Shown here one piece after another: positions 43,062 through 50,789 of a DNA stretch of 64,000 nt. Position 1 is the first letter of the stretch. Each line of letters starts with the position of its first letter. The notes below the pieces were generated by a model that made no database searches, was not told where the DNA came from, and saw nothing but the letters and a program-made list of their open reading frames with translations. A program made the position numbers and the translations under genes. The stretch is from contig CAWKCD010000001.1 in assembly GCA_963848035.1 (NCBI GenBank), positions 3,410,001 through 3,474,000 of the forward strand. The letters are read 5' to 3'. This DNA comes from JAVVHH01 sp963848035 (GTDB lineage: Bacteria > Pseudomonadota > Alphaproteobacteria > Acetobacterales > Acetobacteraceae).

Positions 43062-43798
43062 CAGGCCATCAACAACACGACCCAGCCCGCGAGGGCCAGG
43101 AATGGTCCGAACGGCAGCGCCGTCGTCGCCGTCAGCGCGGCGCCGCGCAGGCGGAGCCAGAGCGCCCAGAGCAACCCGGTGAGGGCCGCGCCGAGCAGCA
43201 CGGTCGGCAGGCCCTCGAGCCCGACCCAGGCGCCGAGCGCGGCCAGCAGCTTGGCGTCGCCTTCGCCCAGGCCGTCGCGGCCGCGGATCCAGCGATACAG
43301 CGCGCCGAGGCCGCGGAGCGCGGCGAAGCCGATGGCGGCGGCGGCGGCGTGGTCGGCGAGGCGGTCGGGGTCGAGCCAGGCCGTCACGAGCAGACCGGCG
43401 GGGATCAGCGGCAGGGTGAGCACATCCGGCAGCAGCATGGTTTCGGCATCGATCCAGGCCAGCGCGAGCAATGCCCAGCCCGCGCCGCAGGCGGTCCATA
43501 GCCAGGGCCCGTCCAGCCCGGCGCCGATCGCGGAGAGCGCGATCAGCGTCGCGGCGAGTTCGACATGCCAATGGAACGGCGCGATCGGCGAATGACAGCG
43601 GCGGCATCGGCCGCGGAGCGCCGCGTAACTCAGCAGCGGGACGAGGTCGCGTGCGGCCAGCGGAGCGCCGCAGTCATCGCAGGCCGACCGAGACACGGCG
43701 ACGTCGCGCCCCGCCGGCAGCCGGCGGATCAGGACGCCGACGAAACTGCCGACGAAGGGCGCGGCGAGCAGCGGCCAGATCCAGTCCATGCGCCGCAT
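43061..43798 (-). CDS. gspO: prepilin peptidase (A24 family) GspO
   Basis: Polytopic inner-membrane aspartic protease that cleaves and N-methylates the pseudopilins encoded alongside. The 245-residue protein has the zinc-type four-cysteine motif CDDC...CRRC (Cys40, 43, 65, 68). The catalytic aspartates lie in WIDAETMLLPD and in GLGEGDAKLLAALGAWVG (the GxGDxK motif, Asp181). About seven hydrophobic segments are visible. It is the first gene of the O-I-J-K run. Confidence 0.95.
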   Translation of the reverse strand: MRRMDWIWPLLAAPFVGSFVGVLIRRLPAGRDVAVSRSACDDCGAPLAARDLVPLLSYAALRGRCRRCHSPIAPFHWHVELAATLIALSAIGAGLDGPWLWTACGAGWALLALAWIDAETMLLPDVLTLPLIPAGLLVTAWLDPDRLADHAAAAAIGFAALRGLGALYRWIRGRDGLGEGDAKLLAALGAWVGLEGLPTVLLGAALTGLLWALWLRLRGAALTATTALPFGPFLALAGWVVLLMA

Positions 43799-43838
43799 AT
43801 AAGAGCATTTCCCTCACGCCGACAGCGCGAGGGAGCGC

Positions 43839-46094
43839 TCAGAGCGAGGCGGCGATCGAGAAGAACACGCTCCGGCCGGGATTGGTCCAATACAGGCCGG
43901 TGGCGCCGTCGCCGGCCAGCTGGTTGAGCCCTATCACGCTGTGGTTGTCGAAGATGTTGTTCACGTTCAGCCTGAAGTCGAGCTTGCGTCCGTTCAGGAT
44001 CGGCAGCGTGTAGCCGGCGGCGAAGTCGACGGTCGAATACGACTTGATCTTGTAGGCGCTGACCGGCGTGTCCTGCCCGTATTGCTGTCCCACATATTTG
44101 GCGACCAGCAGAGCGGAGAAGCCGTTGCGGTCGTAGACCGGCCCGATCGAGGCGGTCTTGTCCGGCGCGTTGGCGAGGCGGGTGCCGCTGCCTTTGTAGT
44201 AGGCGTCGTTGATCGAGCCGTTGGCGAAGAGCGACAGCCCCGGGAGGAGGCGCACGGTGCCTTCGACTTCGATGCCGCGGTAGACCGCGCCGCCGCCGTT
44301 GTAATAGATCGTGGTGCCGTTGAGGTTCTGGCTGGCGATGCGGTTGCTGAAGTCGATCCAGTAGAGGTCGCCGGCGAGGGTGAATGCGTCCTTCTGCCAG
44401 GTCAGGCCGATCTGGTAGTTGGTGGTCTCCTGCGGGTTCAGCTGCTGCGGCGCGGTGGTCTGCAGCACGCCGAGCGGCGGGGCGAGGAAGCCTTTGGCGA
44501 CCTGCACGTAGCCGACCAGGGAGGGATTGAAGGTATAGCGCGCGTCGATCGAGGGCTGCAGCGCGTCGTAGGTCTTGCTGAACTGGGCCGGAACCTTGGT
44601 GCTCTGGTTGATCGCGGCATTCAGGTCCCGCGTCGTGGACGTGTATTTGAGGCCCGGCGTGATCACCAGGCCCGGCAATGGCGTCGCGGCGAATTCGACG
44701 TAGGGCTGGAAGGTGGTGAGACCGGTCCGATACAGGTAGTCGTAGGCCGATGCGGTGCGGGTCTTGGTGAAGGGCTGGGTGCCGTCCGAGAGCAGGACAT
44801 TGGTGCGGTAAGCGTTGCCGGCATTGTGGTCGAACCAGAAGCCGGCGCGCGCCTGGCCCCAGGGCGTATCCTTGGTCACGCGCAGGATGTTGCCCCAGTC
44901 GCGGAAGTTGGAATGGACGGAGCGGCCGGGCACCTCGTTGACGAGGCGGGTGGCGACGCCGTTGATGTAATAGGTGCCGGTCAGGTTCGCCGTCGTGCCG
45001 TTGGGATCGAGCCCGACGGTGCCGTGGTGGAAGTAGGACGCGGTGTAGGGCGTGTCGTCGAGTTTCCAGCCGTCGCCGAGGTCGGATTGGATACGGAAAT
45101 ACTCGAAGTCGGTGTGGTAATAATCGACGTTGTAACCGGTGTACGCCTGGGACCGCACGTTCTGGTTGAGGCCGTAGTTCGGGCCGAGGGTCGAGATCTG
45201 CGACAGGGTGGCGCCGATGGGCGTGTGCGTGGTGGCCTGATCGAGGTTGGAAACGAAAGTCACGGTCGTGTTGCTGCCGACCTGGCTTTCGAACTTGATG
45301 AAGGCGTTCTGCCGCCGGGTCGAGGTGCCGGTGAGATAGCCGTCGGCGTCGAGCGTCTGAAGATCGACCGTCCCGCGCGTGGGCACCGGGCCGGGCAGGG
45401 CGCCGGTGTCGAGTTGGATGCCCTCGAGATGCGTATTGAAGCTGCCTTGGGTGGTGTAGGGCGTGACGGTGAAGCTGTCGGCGGGCGGCTTGGTGCGGAC
45501 CGCGACGGTGCCGCCGAAGGTGGCGTAGCCGATGGTGGAGGCCGTGCCGGGGCCGCGGTCGATTTCGACCGAGCCGATGTCGTGGCCGGTGAAATAGGCG
45601 CCGGTCTGGGGCGCGAAGCTGCTGACCGTGCCGGGCAGGACGATACCGTCGAAGGTCGTGTTGAACTGCTTGTAGGTGAAGCCCCGGATCGTTTCGAGGA
45701 AGTTCTGCTGCAGTCCCGGGCCGGCCGGCTCGACGTTCTGCACGCTCGGCGAATATCTGATGATGCTGTCGTAATTCTGCGTCGGGATCACGTTGCGGTC
45801 GATGAAGCGGGGCCCGACCACGGAGGTGGGCTGCTTGGCGTCGAGCGGGGCGCGGCTGGGCGTGTCGTAGGCCGCGGTGCCGGGAAGCGGCGGGTCGGTG
45901 ATCTCGCGCGCACCCCGGACGTCGATCTCGCCGAGGGTCGCGGATGGGGTGCTGGCGCTTTGGGCGTTGGCAGTCTGGGCACTGGCAGCCTGGGCATTTG
46001 CAGTCTGGGAATGGACTGTGCTGGCGAGCAAGGTGACGACGCTCGTTAGCAGGATGTGCGAACGGCGCCGGTCGGCGACCGGGTTGGAAGTCAT
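43839..46094 (-). CDS. TonB-dependent outer-membrane receptor
   Basis: A 751-residue TonB-dependent receptor. After an export signal (about residues 14-28) comes a short pentapeptide repeat zone (residues 30-48). The plug domain follows, with RFIDRNVIPTQNYDSIIRYSPSVQNVEPAG, LETIRGFTYKQFNTTFDGIVLPG and IEIDRGPG-type VEIDRGPGTASTIGYATFGGTVAVRTK. A 22-strand barrel then ends with LDFRLNVNNIFDNHSVIG and YWTNPGRSVFFSIAASL, with the terminal Leu/Phe-type strand. It is similar to siderophore and other nutrient receptors, but the substrate is unknown. Its position next to T2SS and phosphoesterase genes suggests uptake of a product released by secreted enzymes (inference). Confidence 0.9.
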   Translation of the reverse strand: MTSNPVADRRRSHILLTSVVTLLASTVHSQTANAQAASAQTANAQSASTPSATLGEIDVRGAREITDPPLPGTAAYDTPSRAPLDAKQPTSVVGPRFIDRNVIPTQNYDSIIRYSPSVQNVEPAGPGLQQNFLETIRGFTYKQFNTTFDGIVLPGTVSSFAPQTGAYFTGHDIGSVEIDRGPGTASTIGYATFGGTVAVRTKPPADSFTVTPYTTQGSFNTHLEGIQLDTGALPGPVPTRGTVDLQTLDADGYLTGTSTRRQNAFIKFESQVGSNTTVTFVSNLDQATTHTPIGATLSQISTLGPNYGLNQNVRSQAYTGYNVDYYHTDFEYFRIQSDLGDGWKLDDTPYTASYFHHGTVGLDPNGTTANLTGTYYINGVATRLVNEVPGRSVHSNFRDWGNILRVTKDTPWGQARAGFWFDHNAGNAYRTNVLLSDGTQPFTKTRTASAYDYLYRTGLTTFQPYVEFAATPLPGLVITPGLKYTSTTRDLNAAINQSTKVPAQFSKTYDALQPSIDARYTFNPSLVGYVQVAKGFLAPPLGVLQTTAPQQLNPQETTNYQIGLTWQKDAFTLAGDLYWIDFSNRIASQNLNGTTIYYNGGGAVYRGIEVEGTVRLLPGLSLFANGSINDAYYKGSGTRLANAPDKTASIGPVYDRNGFSALLVAKYVGQQYGQDTPVSAYKIKSYSTVDFAAGYTLPILNGRKLDFRLNVNNIFDNHSVIGLNQLAGDGATGLYWTNPGRSVFFSIAASL
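45951..46007 (-). repeat. 15-bp tandem repeat encoding QTANA-type pentapeptides
   Basis: About four degenerate 15-bp units near the 5' end of the TonB receptor gene encode QTANA, QAASA, QTANA and QSAS(T). The repeat lies between the signal peptide and the plug domain and could vary in copy number by slippage without breaking the frame. Confidence 0.7.
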
Positions 46095-46117
46095 CTAAAT
46101 TCCTGAACGAGGGTAAT

Positions 46118-46140
46118 GGGGCGGCTGGGCATGCCGCCCC
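46118..46140 (-). terminator. hairpin after the PEP-CTERM gene
   Basis: Perfect 8-bp GC inverted repeat (46118-46125 and 46133-46140) with a 7-base loop, just 3' of the minus-strand PEP-CTERM gene and upstream of the TonB receptor start. It is a probable terminator, so the receptor likely has its own promoter in the short gap or is served by readthrough. Confidence 0.6.
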
Positions 46141-46147
46141 GGACGTG

Positions 46148-46771
46148 TCAGCGGCGGCGGGCGAAGGCGAATGCGAGCACGGGCGCGGCGAGCAGCATCA
46201 TGCTGGCCGGCTCCGGGACCGAGGTCGACAGGCTGGCCGCATTCAGCGCGACGACCAGCGAGACGCCGGCGCCGCCCGAGGCGGGCTGGCTGTTGTAGCT
46301 GAAGGTGCTGATCTGGAGCGGATCGCTGCTGCCCTGGTTGGCCTGGGTGGCGAGCTGGCTCGCGGTGGCCGAGCTGGTCAGGATGCCGAAGGCGGTGCTG
46401 TTGGTGAAGTTCGTGATCGCCTGCAGGTCGAGGGTGAAGCTGATGTTCCGGTTCGTCCCCTGCTGGGCGGCCGAGCTCAGCGCCTCGAATTGCGCCTCGT
46501 AGGGAGCGACGGCGCCGTTCGGGATCGCGGTGGCGATCGAGGCGAAGGGTTGCGCGGCCGAGAAGCCGTCGATCGAGTAGCTCAGGAACGAGTTGGTCGA
46601 GCTGTTGTAGGTGAACGAGCCGCTGACGGTGTTGCCGACGCTGAAGCTGGTGCCGGTCTGGCTGACGACGCTGCCGGAGAAGCTGCTGCTGTAGAGCGTG
46701 GCGTGGGCCGGAGCGGCCGCGACCGCCATCAGGAGGACGCCTGGGGCGATCAGACTGAGTAGTTTCGTCAT
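46148..46771 (-). CDS. PEP-CTERM sorting domain protein
   Basis: A 207-residue exported protein: a signal peptide (MTKLLSLIAPGVLLMAVAAA, cleavage near AHA), a beta-rich body full of Ser, Thr, Gln and Asn, and the C-terminal signal SVPEPASMMLLAAPVLAFAF ending ARRR. This matches PEP-CTERM exosortase substrates. No catalytic motif is seen, so it is a likely surface or matrix protein. It is preceded by a terminator hairpin after the beta-propeller/phosphoesterase gene and followed by another, so it is probably transcribed alone. Confidence 0.88.
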   Translation of the reverse strand: MTKLLSLIAPGVLLMAVAAAPAHATLYSSSFSGSVVSQTGTSFSVGNTVSGSFTYNSSTNSFLSYSIDGFSAAQPFASIATAIPNGAVAPYEAQFEALSSAAQQGTNRNISFTLDLQAITNFTNSTAFGILTSSATASQLATQANQGSSDPLQISTFSYNSQPASGGAGVSLVVALNAASLSTSVPEPASMMLLAAPVLAFAFARRR

Positions 46772-46801
46772 GGGAGACCTTCGTCGCTGGAAGTGGAAGT
46801 C

Positions 46802-46829
46802 GCCCGGCCAGGCGGATGCCTGACCGGGC
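46802..46829 (-). terminator. hairpin after the beta-propeller/phosphoesterase gene
   Basis: A 12-bp stem with one mismatch (46802-46813 and 46818-46829, 4-base loop) lies 24 bases past the stop codon at 46853 on the minus strand. It is a strong candidate terminator. Confidence 0.65.
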
Positions 46830-46852
46830 CTGCGAGTCAGTTCAGATCGGGT

Positions 46853-49795
46853 TTATTTCGAGGCCTGCTCGTTGCGCCCGAGATTGATGCCGCTGCGGTG
46901 CGTCGGGTACGCGACGCCTTCCATGATGCCGTTCCACAGGACCTCGTTGTAGAGGTTCGGCGGGACACGGTCGGCATCGGAGAAGTCGAACGCGGCCGTC
47001 ATACGCTGCCAGTAGGCGGCGTCATGCGTCGGCGAGAAGTCCGGGCCTTCTGCGTAGTTCACGTCGCCGGCGTTCTCGGAGAGCATGAGCGTGGTGGTCG
47101 CGAGCACCCGCGAAGCCTGGGCCGTGAAGCTCCAGAAGCCGCTCGAGGTGATGTTGAACACGTCGCTCATCGGCCGCTGGTAGGCGGTGTTGAGGTTGAT
47201 GTGCGGCGTGCCGAGGATGTCTTCGATGGTGCGCAGCACGCTGACCTGGTTGTAGCGCGTGCTGACGACGGCGCCCTGCTTGACGTAGGGGCCGACGACG
47301 TAGGCGGTCGCACGGTGGCTGTCGAAATGGTCGGCGCCGTCCTGGCAGTCGTCCTCGACGACCATGATGAGCGTGTTGGACGCGTAGGGGCTGTTGGCGA
47401 CGGCCTGGACCAGGCGGGCGACGGAGTAGTCGTTGTCGGCTTCCTGCGCTTCCGGCGTGTTCACGCCGCCGAGGGCGGAGCCGAAGCTGCCGGTGTGGTC
47501 ATGCGAGAAGCGGACCAGTTCGAGGTTCGGCAGGTTGCCGCCGGCGACGAACTGCTGGAACTCGCGGTTCCACTCGTTGAAGCGCCACAGGTCCGGATAG
47601 ACCTGGTCGTAACCGCGGAAGTAAAGGTCGGTCTTGTCGGTCAGCGCCGGGTTGAGCGGGGCGACCTGCACCACGCCGGACGCGAACGGGTTGACGATCG
47701 GGGCCGCGATGGTGCCGACCGAGCCGATGTTGTTGGTCAGCATGCCGTAGTTGCGGACGGTGCCGCCGGCGTTGAGCACGGCGTCGAAGATGTAGCCCAT
47801 CTGGTAGCCGAAGGGCGCGTCGGACGCCGCGTGGTCGCCGGTGCCGGCGAGCAGGTTGCTGGCGCCGCCGGGGAAGGTGTTGCCGATCGTGCTGAACTGG
47901 CCGCCGGTGGCCGCGTCGCGCGCCGCGGTGGTGGCGAGCTGGACCGGAACGTTCCGGTTGGTGCCCTCGGTGTCATAGGAGACGCCGCGGTTCACGGCCG
48001 CGTAGTTGATCTGCTGGTTGATGGTCTCGGTGTTGGTCACGCGGCCCTGCAGCGACCACGCCCAGCCGTCCATGCTGCCGTCACCGGGGTCCATGAAGTT
48101 ATCCAGCGTAACGAAACTGCTGCGCCATGCGGTGGTAGCTCGGCGTGATGCGCTTGCCGAACAGCGCCAGGCTGGGGTCGCCGTTGGAGCCGTTGCCGAG
48201 GTCGCCCAGGATCTGGTCGAAGGTGCGGTTCTCTTTGACGATGTAGATGACGTGCTGGATGTGGCTGCGCAGGAACGCCATCGTGGTCGCGTCCGACGCG
48301 GTGTTCGGGTTGGACGACGGATAGCCGTTGTTGAGCGCGGCTTGCGCGGTCAGCGCGGGCAGGTCGCCGGCGGCGGGGACGGCGCCGCTGACCAGCGTCG
48401 CGCGCTCGAGCTGGAACTGGTACTGGTTCTGCGCGCGGCCGTTGGCGGCGTGCTGGGCATTGCCTTCCGGGTAGGTCACGGTCGAGAGCGACCCGGTGTT
48501 GCCATAGGTGTAGCCGGGGTTCGGTCCGGTGTCGCTCTTGCCGTTGATGATGTACATCCAGGTGCCGTCGGCGCTGAACGTCACGTCATGCGGCTCGTAG
48601 GCGGTCGGGATCAGACCGGTGACCGTGCCGGCGTTCGCGCCCGTCAGCGGGATCACGGCGACGGTGTTGGCGCCGGTGTTGACCGCATAAAGCATGTTGT
48701 TGTTGATCGTCACCGCGGTGGTCGAGGCGCCGGTGGTGTTGGCGCTCAGCCCGGTGGCGCTGGGCGCACGGGCGTCGATGGTCGAGACGACGGTGTTGGT
48801 CGCGGTGTTGATCACCGCGACCTGGTCGGCGTTGTCTTCGGCGACGTAGAGCAGCGACTGGTCGGCGTTGAAGGTCATGCCCTGGGCGTTGCCGGCGAGC
48901 TTGATGCGCTTGACGAGCGTGCCCGGGCGGTGCCGATGCTGATCACGTCAACTTCACGGTCACGGTCGACGGCGACGTAGGCCACCAGGTTGCCGCCCGC
49001 GAGGGTGCCCTTGACGAGCGCGGTGTAGGGGTAGGTGCCGCCGGCGACGCCGCTCGTGCCTTCGTTGCAGGCGGCGAAGGGGCGCAGGTCGTGCTCGAAC
49101 AGCACGGTCTTGCTGGCGGTGTCGATGACGCTGATCGAGTCGTTGTAGTTGTTGGCGACCACGAGGCGGGCGCCGTCGCTCGACAGGCCGATGCCGCCGG
49201 CGTTCGGCTGGACGCTGCCGCCGAGACCGGCGCCGTTCTTCTGGAAGCCGTGGCCGAGGGGGATGGTGCCGCCGGGCGCGAAGGTGCTGCCGCTCTTGGT
49301 GTAGTAGTAAACCTGGTCGTCAGCGCCGCCGCCGGCGTAGATCGTGTTGCCGTCGGGCGAGAAGACCAGGCTGACATAGGCGTTGGTCTGCTTGATCACC
49401 TGCTGCAGCACGGGCGTGGTCTTGTTCGCGCCGGCGACGTTGTACAGGAAGATGTACTGCGTCGAGTTGGCGGTATCGACCGAGCCGGCCGTGTTGTAGA
49501 GCGAGTTCTGGCCGGCGGTGACGATCGCCAGCGTGGTGCCGTCCGGGCTCAACTGCGAGCGCACGGCCATACCGGCAACGAAATTCGGATAGGCGGCCAG
49601 GCCCGGATTGAGAGGCTGCTGCACCGAGTTGGTGAGCTTCAGCGGCGTCACGTACAACCCGCTCGGCAAGGCCAGGGTGCCGTTGTTGCCATCGATGGCG
49701 GTGTTGCGGTCGGCGCGCGCGAGCTGCGGCGCGGCCAGCATGCTGGTGATTAGCAAGGTCGTCTTGAAAATATTCGCTCGTCGCTGGTGTGACAC
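46853..49795 (-). pseudogene. YncE-like beta-propeller fused to PF04185 phosphoesterase, frameshifted
   Basis: Joining three frames gives an exported protein of ~979 residues. The start is GTG 49795, preceded by GGAGAG, with signal peptide VSHQRRANIFKTTLLITSML. The N-terminal ~480 residues are YVTN/YncE-type propeller blades (LSPDGTTLAIVTAGQNS, LVFSPDGNTIYAGGGADDQVY, LSSDGARLVVANNYNDSISVID, MTFNADQSLLYVAEDNADQVAVI). The C-terminal half is a phosphoesterase (HVIYIVKENRTFDQILGDLGNG, LVRFSHDHTGSFG, LIMVVEDDCQDGADHFDSHRATAYVVGPYVKQGAVVSTRYNQVSVLRTIEDILG). Breaks are near 48923 (two extra bases or one missing) and 48115 (one extra). This architecture is known as bifunctional YncE/alkaline phosphatase family. 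It may be secreted by the neighbouring T2SS. Confidence 0.83.
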
Positions 49796-49885
49796 GATGC
49801 TCTCCCGTCGGCTTTTCGATCCCGCGACGGAACACACTCGGTAAGGGACGCGCGATCAACGAACGTTGAGCGTCAGTTCTGATAT

Positions 49886-49906
49886 CTTTCGAACTCGAAT
49901 CGAAAG
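49886..49906. promoter_or_regulatory. short inverted repeat, candidate operator
   Basis: CTTTCGA and TCGAAAG arms (49886-49892 and 49900-49906) flank a 7-base centre in the 265-bp region between the divergent propeller/phosphoesterase and gfa genes. The spacing resembles a dimeric regulator site. No regulator gene is adjacent, and nothing else was recognised in this gap. Confidence 0.35.
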
Positions 49907-50060
49907 AGTGGCGCTGGATCGGGAGTTCGGCCATGCCGCTCACGGAATTGTCAACTCGCCGGCTCGGGCCGGCTGCCCCAGGAAGGGGTAACGTCCGCCC
50001 AGGCCGAATACACGGCCAATGACGCTTGCGCGGCATACGATAACGAATTGAGGGTGGAAC

Positions 50061-50642
50061 ATGGACTCCGCAACACACTTGCATCCGTCGGTCGATCACG
50101 GCATCGCTCAAGCGAAGTCAGACTTCGTGGGCGGGACGTTGACCTGCCATTGCGCAACCGATCAGGTGCAGGTGAAGGTCGACGCACAGTCGGCGTTCAA
50201 CCATCTCTGCGGCTGCTCGAAGTGCTGGCGGCCGAAAGACGCGCTGTTCTCGATGGTGGCCGTGGTCGGCCGTGACAAGCTTCATGTCACCGCGCATCCG
50301 GAGAAGCTCAAGGTCGTCGATCCGAGCGCTGCGATCCAGCGGCATGCCTGCACCGGCTGCGGGGTGCACATGTATGGGCGCATCGAGAACAAGGATCACC
50401 CGTTCTACGGCTTCGACTTCATCCATACCGAGCTGTCGAAGGAGCCGGGTTGGTCGGCGCCGGGCTTCGCGGCGTTCGTTTCGTCGCTGATCGAGCAGGG
50501 CACCGACCCAAAGGCGATGGACGGGATCCGCGCCAAGCTGCACGAGATGCATCTCGAGACGTATGACTGCCTCAGCCCGCCGCTGATGGATCTGATCGCG
50601 ACGCATGTCGCCAAGCAGAAGGGCGTGCTGAAGGCCGCCTAA
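50061..50642 (+). CDS. gfa: S-(hydroxymethyl)glutathione synthase (glutathione-dependent formaldehyde-activating enzyme)
   Basis: Gfa accelerates the reaction of formaldehyde with glutathione, the first step in glutathione-dependent formaldehyde oxidation. The 193-residue length is standard. Zinc ligands are visible in GGTLTCHCATDQVQVKV (CxC), NHLCGCSKCWRP (CxCxxC) and HACTGCGVHMYGRIE (CxxC), with the family ending ETYDCLSPPLMDLIATHVAKQKG. It lies beside the pqq operon, whose quinoprotein alcohol dehydrogenases produce aldehydes, which makes a supporting detoxification role plausible. Two hairpins follow the gene. Confidence 0.93.
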   Translation: MDSATHLHPSVDHGIAQAKSDFVGGTLTCHCATDQVQVKVDAQSAFNHLCGCSKCWRPKDALFSMVAVVGRDKLHVTAHPEKLKVVDPSAAIQRHACTGCGVHMYGRIENKDHPFYGFDFIHTELSKEPGWSAPGFAAFVSSLIEQGTDPKAMDGIRAKLHEMHLETYDCLSPPLMDLIATHVAKQKGVLKAA

Positions 50643-50649
50643 GACCAGC

Positions 50650-50682
50650 ATGACCGGTGCTGCACGATGCGGCGCCGGTCAT
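50650..50682 (+). terminator. hairpin after gfa
   Basis: Inverted repeat ATGACCGG / CCGGTCAT (50650-50657 and 50675-50682), extendable by three more pairs including one G-U. It starts 8 bases after the gfa stop and is a probable terminator. Confidence 0.6.
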
Positions 50683-50692
50683 CACGACACCG

Positions 50693-50737
50693 CTAGAGCT
50701 AAATCGCCCTGACCGTGTCAGGGCGATTTAGCTCTAG
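50693..50737. repeat. perfect 21-bp inverted repeat with 3-base loop
   Basis: Arms 50693-50713 and 50717-50737 are exact reverse complements, beginning CTAGAGCTAAATCG and ending CGATTTAGCTCTAG, with CGT between them. It is more AT-rich than its surroundings and lies between convergent gfa and the TonB receptor gene. It could be a bidirectional terminator, but the perfection and composition also fit a dispersed palindromic element of the kind ending in AGAGC that many alphaproteobacteria carry. Confidence 0.75.
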
Positions 50738-50789
50738 TCTTGTCTGGCGGTGTATGTCGCGACGGATTCCAGTCAGAACGATCGCAGAC

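Noticed and set aside
43941..46049. Long plus-strand open frame (about 700 codons) opposite the TonB receptor gene
   Set aside because: Composition is Val/Gly/Arg/Asp-rich nonsense typical of the antisense frame of a GC-rich gene; the minus strand encodes a clear receptor.
46793..48148. Plus-strand open frame of 451 codons opposite the phosphoesterase half of the YncE fusion
   Set aside because: Val/Arg/Gly-rich antisense shadow; the minus strand has clear conserved phosphoesterase motifs.
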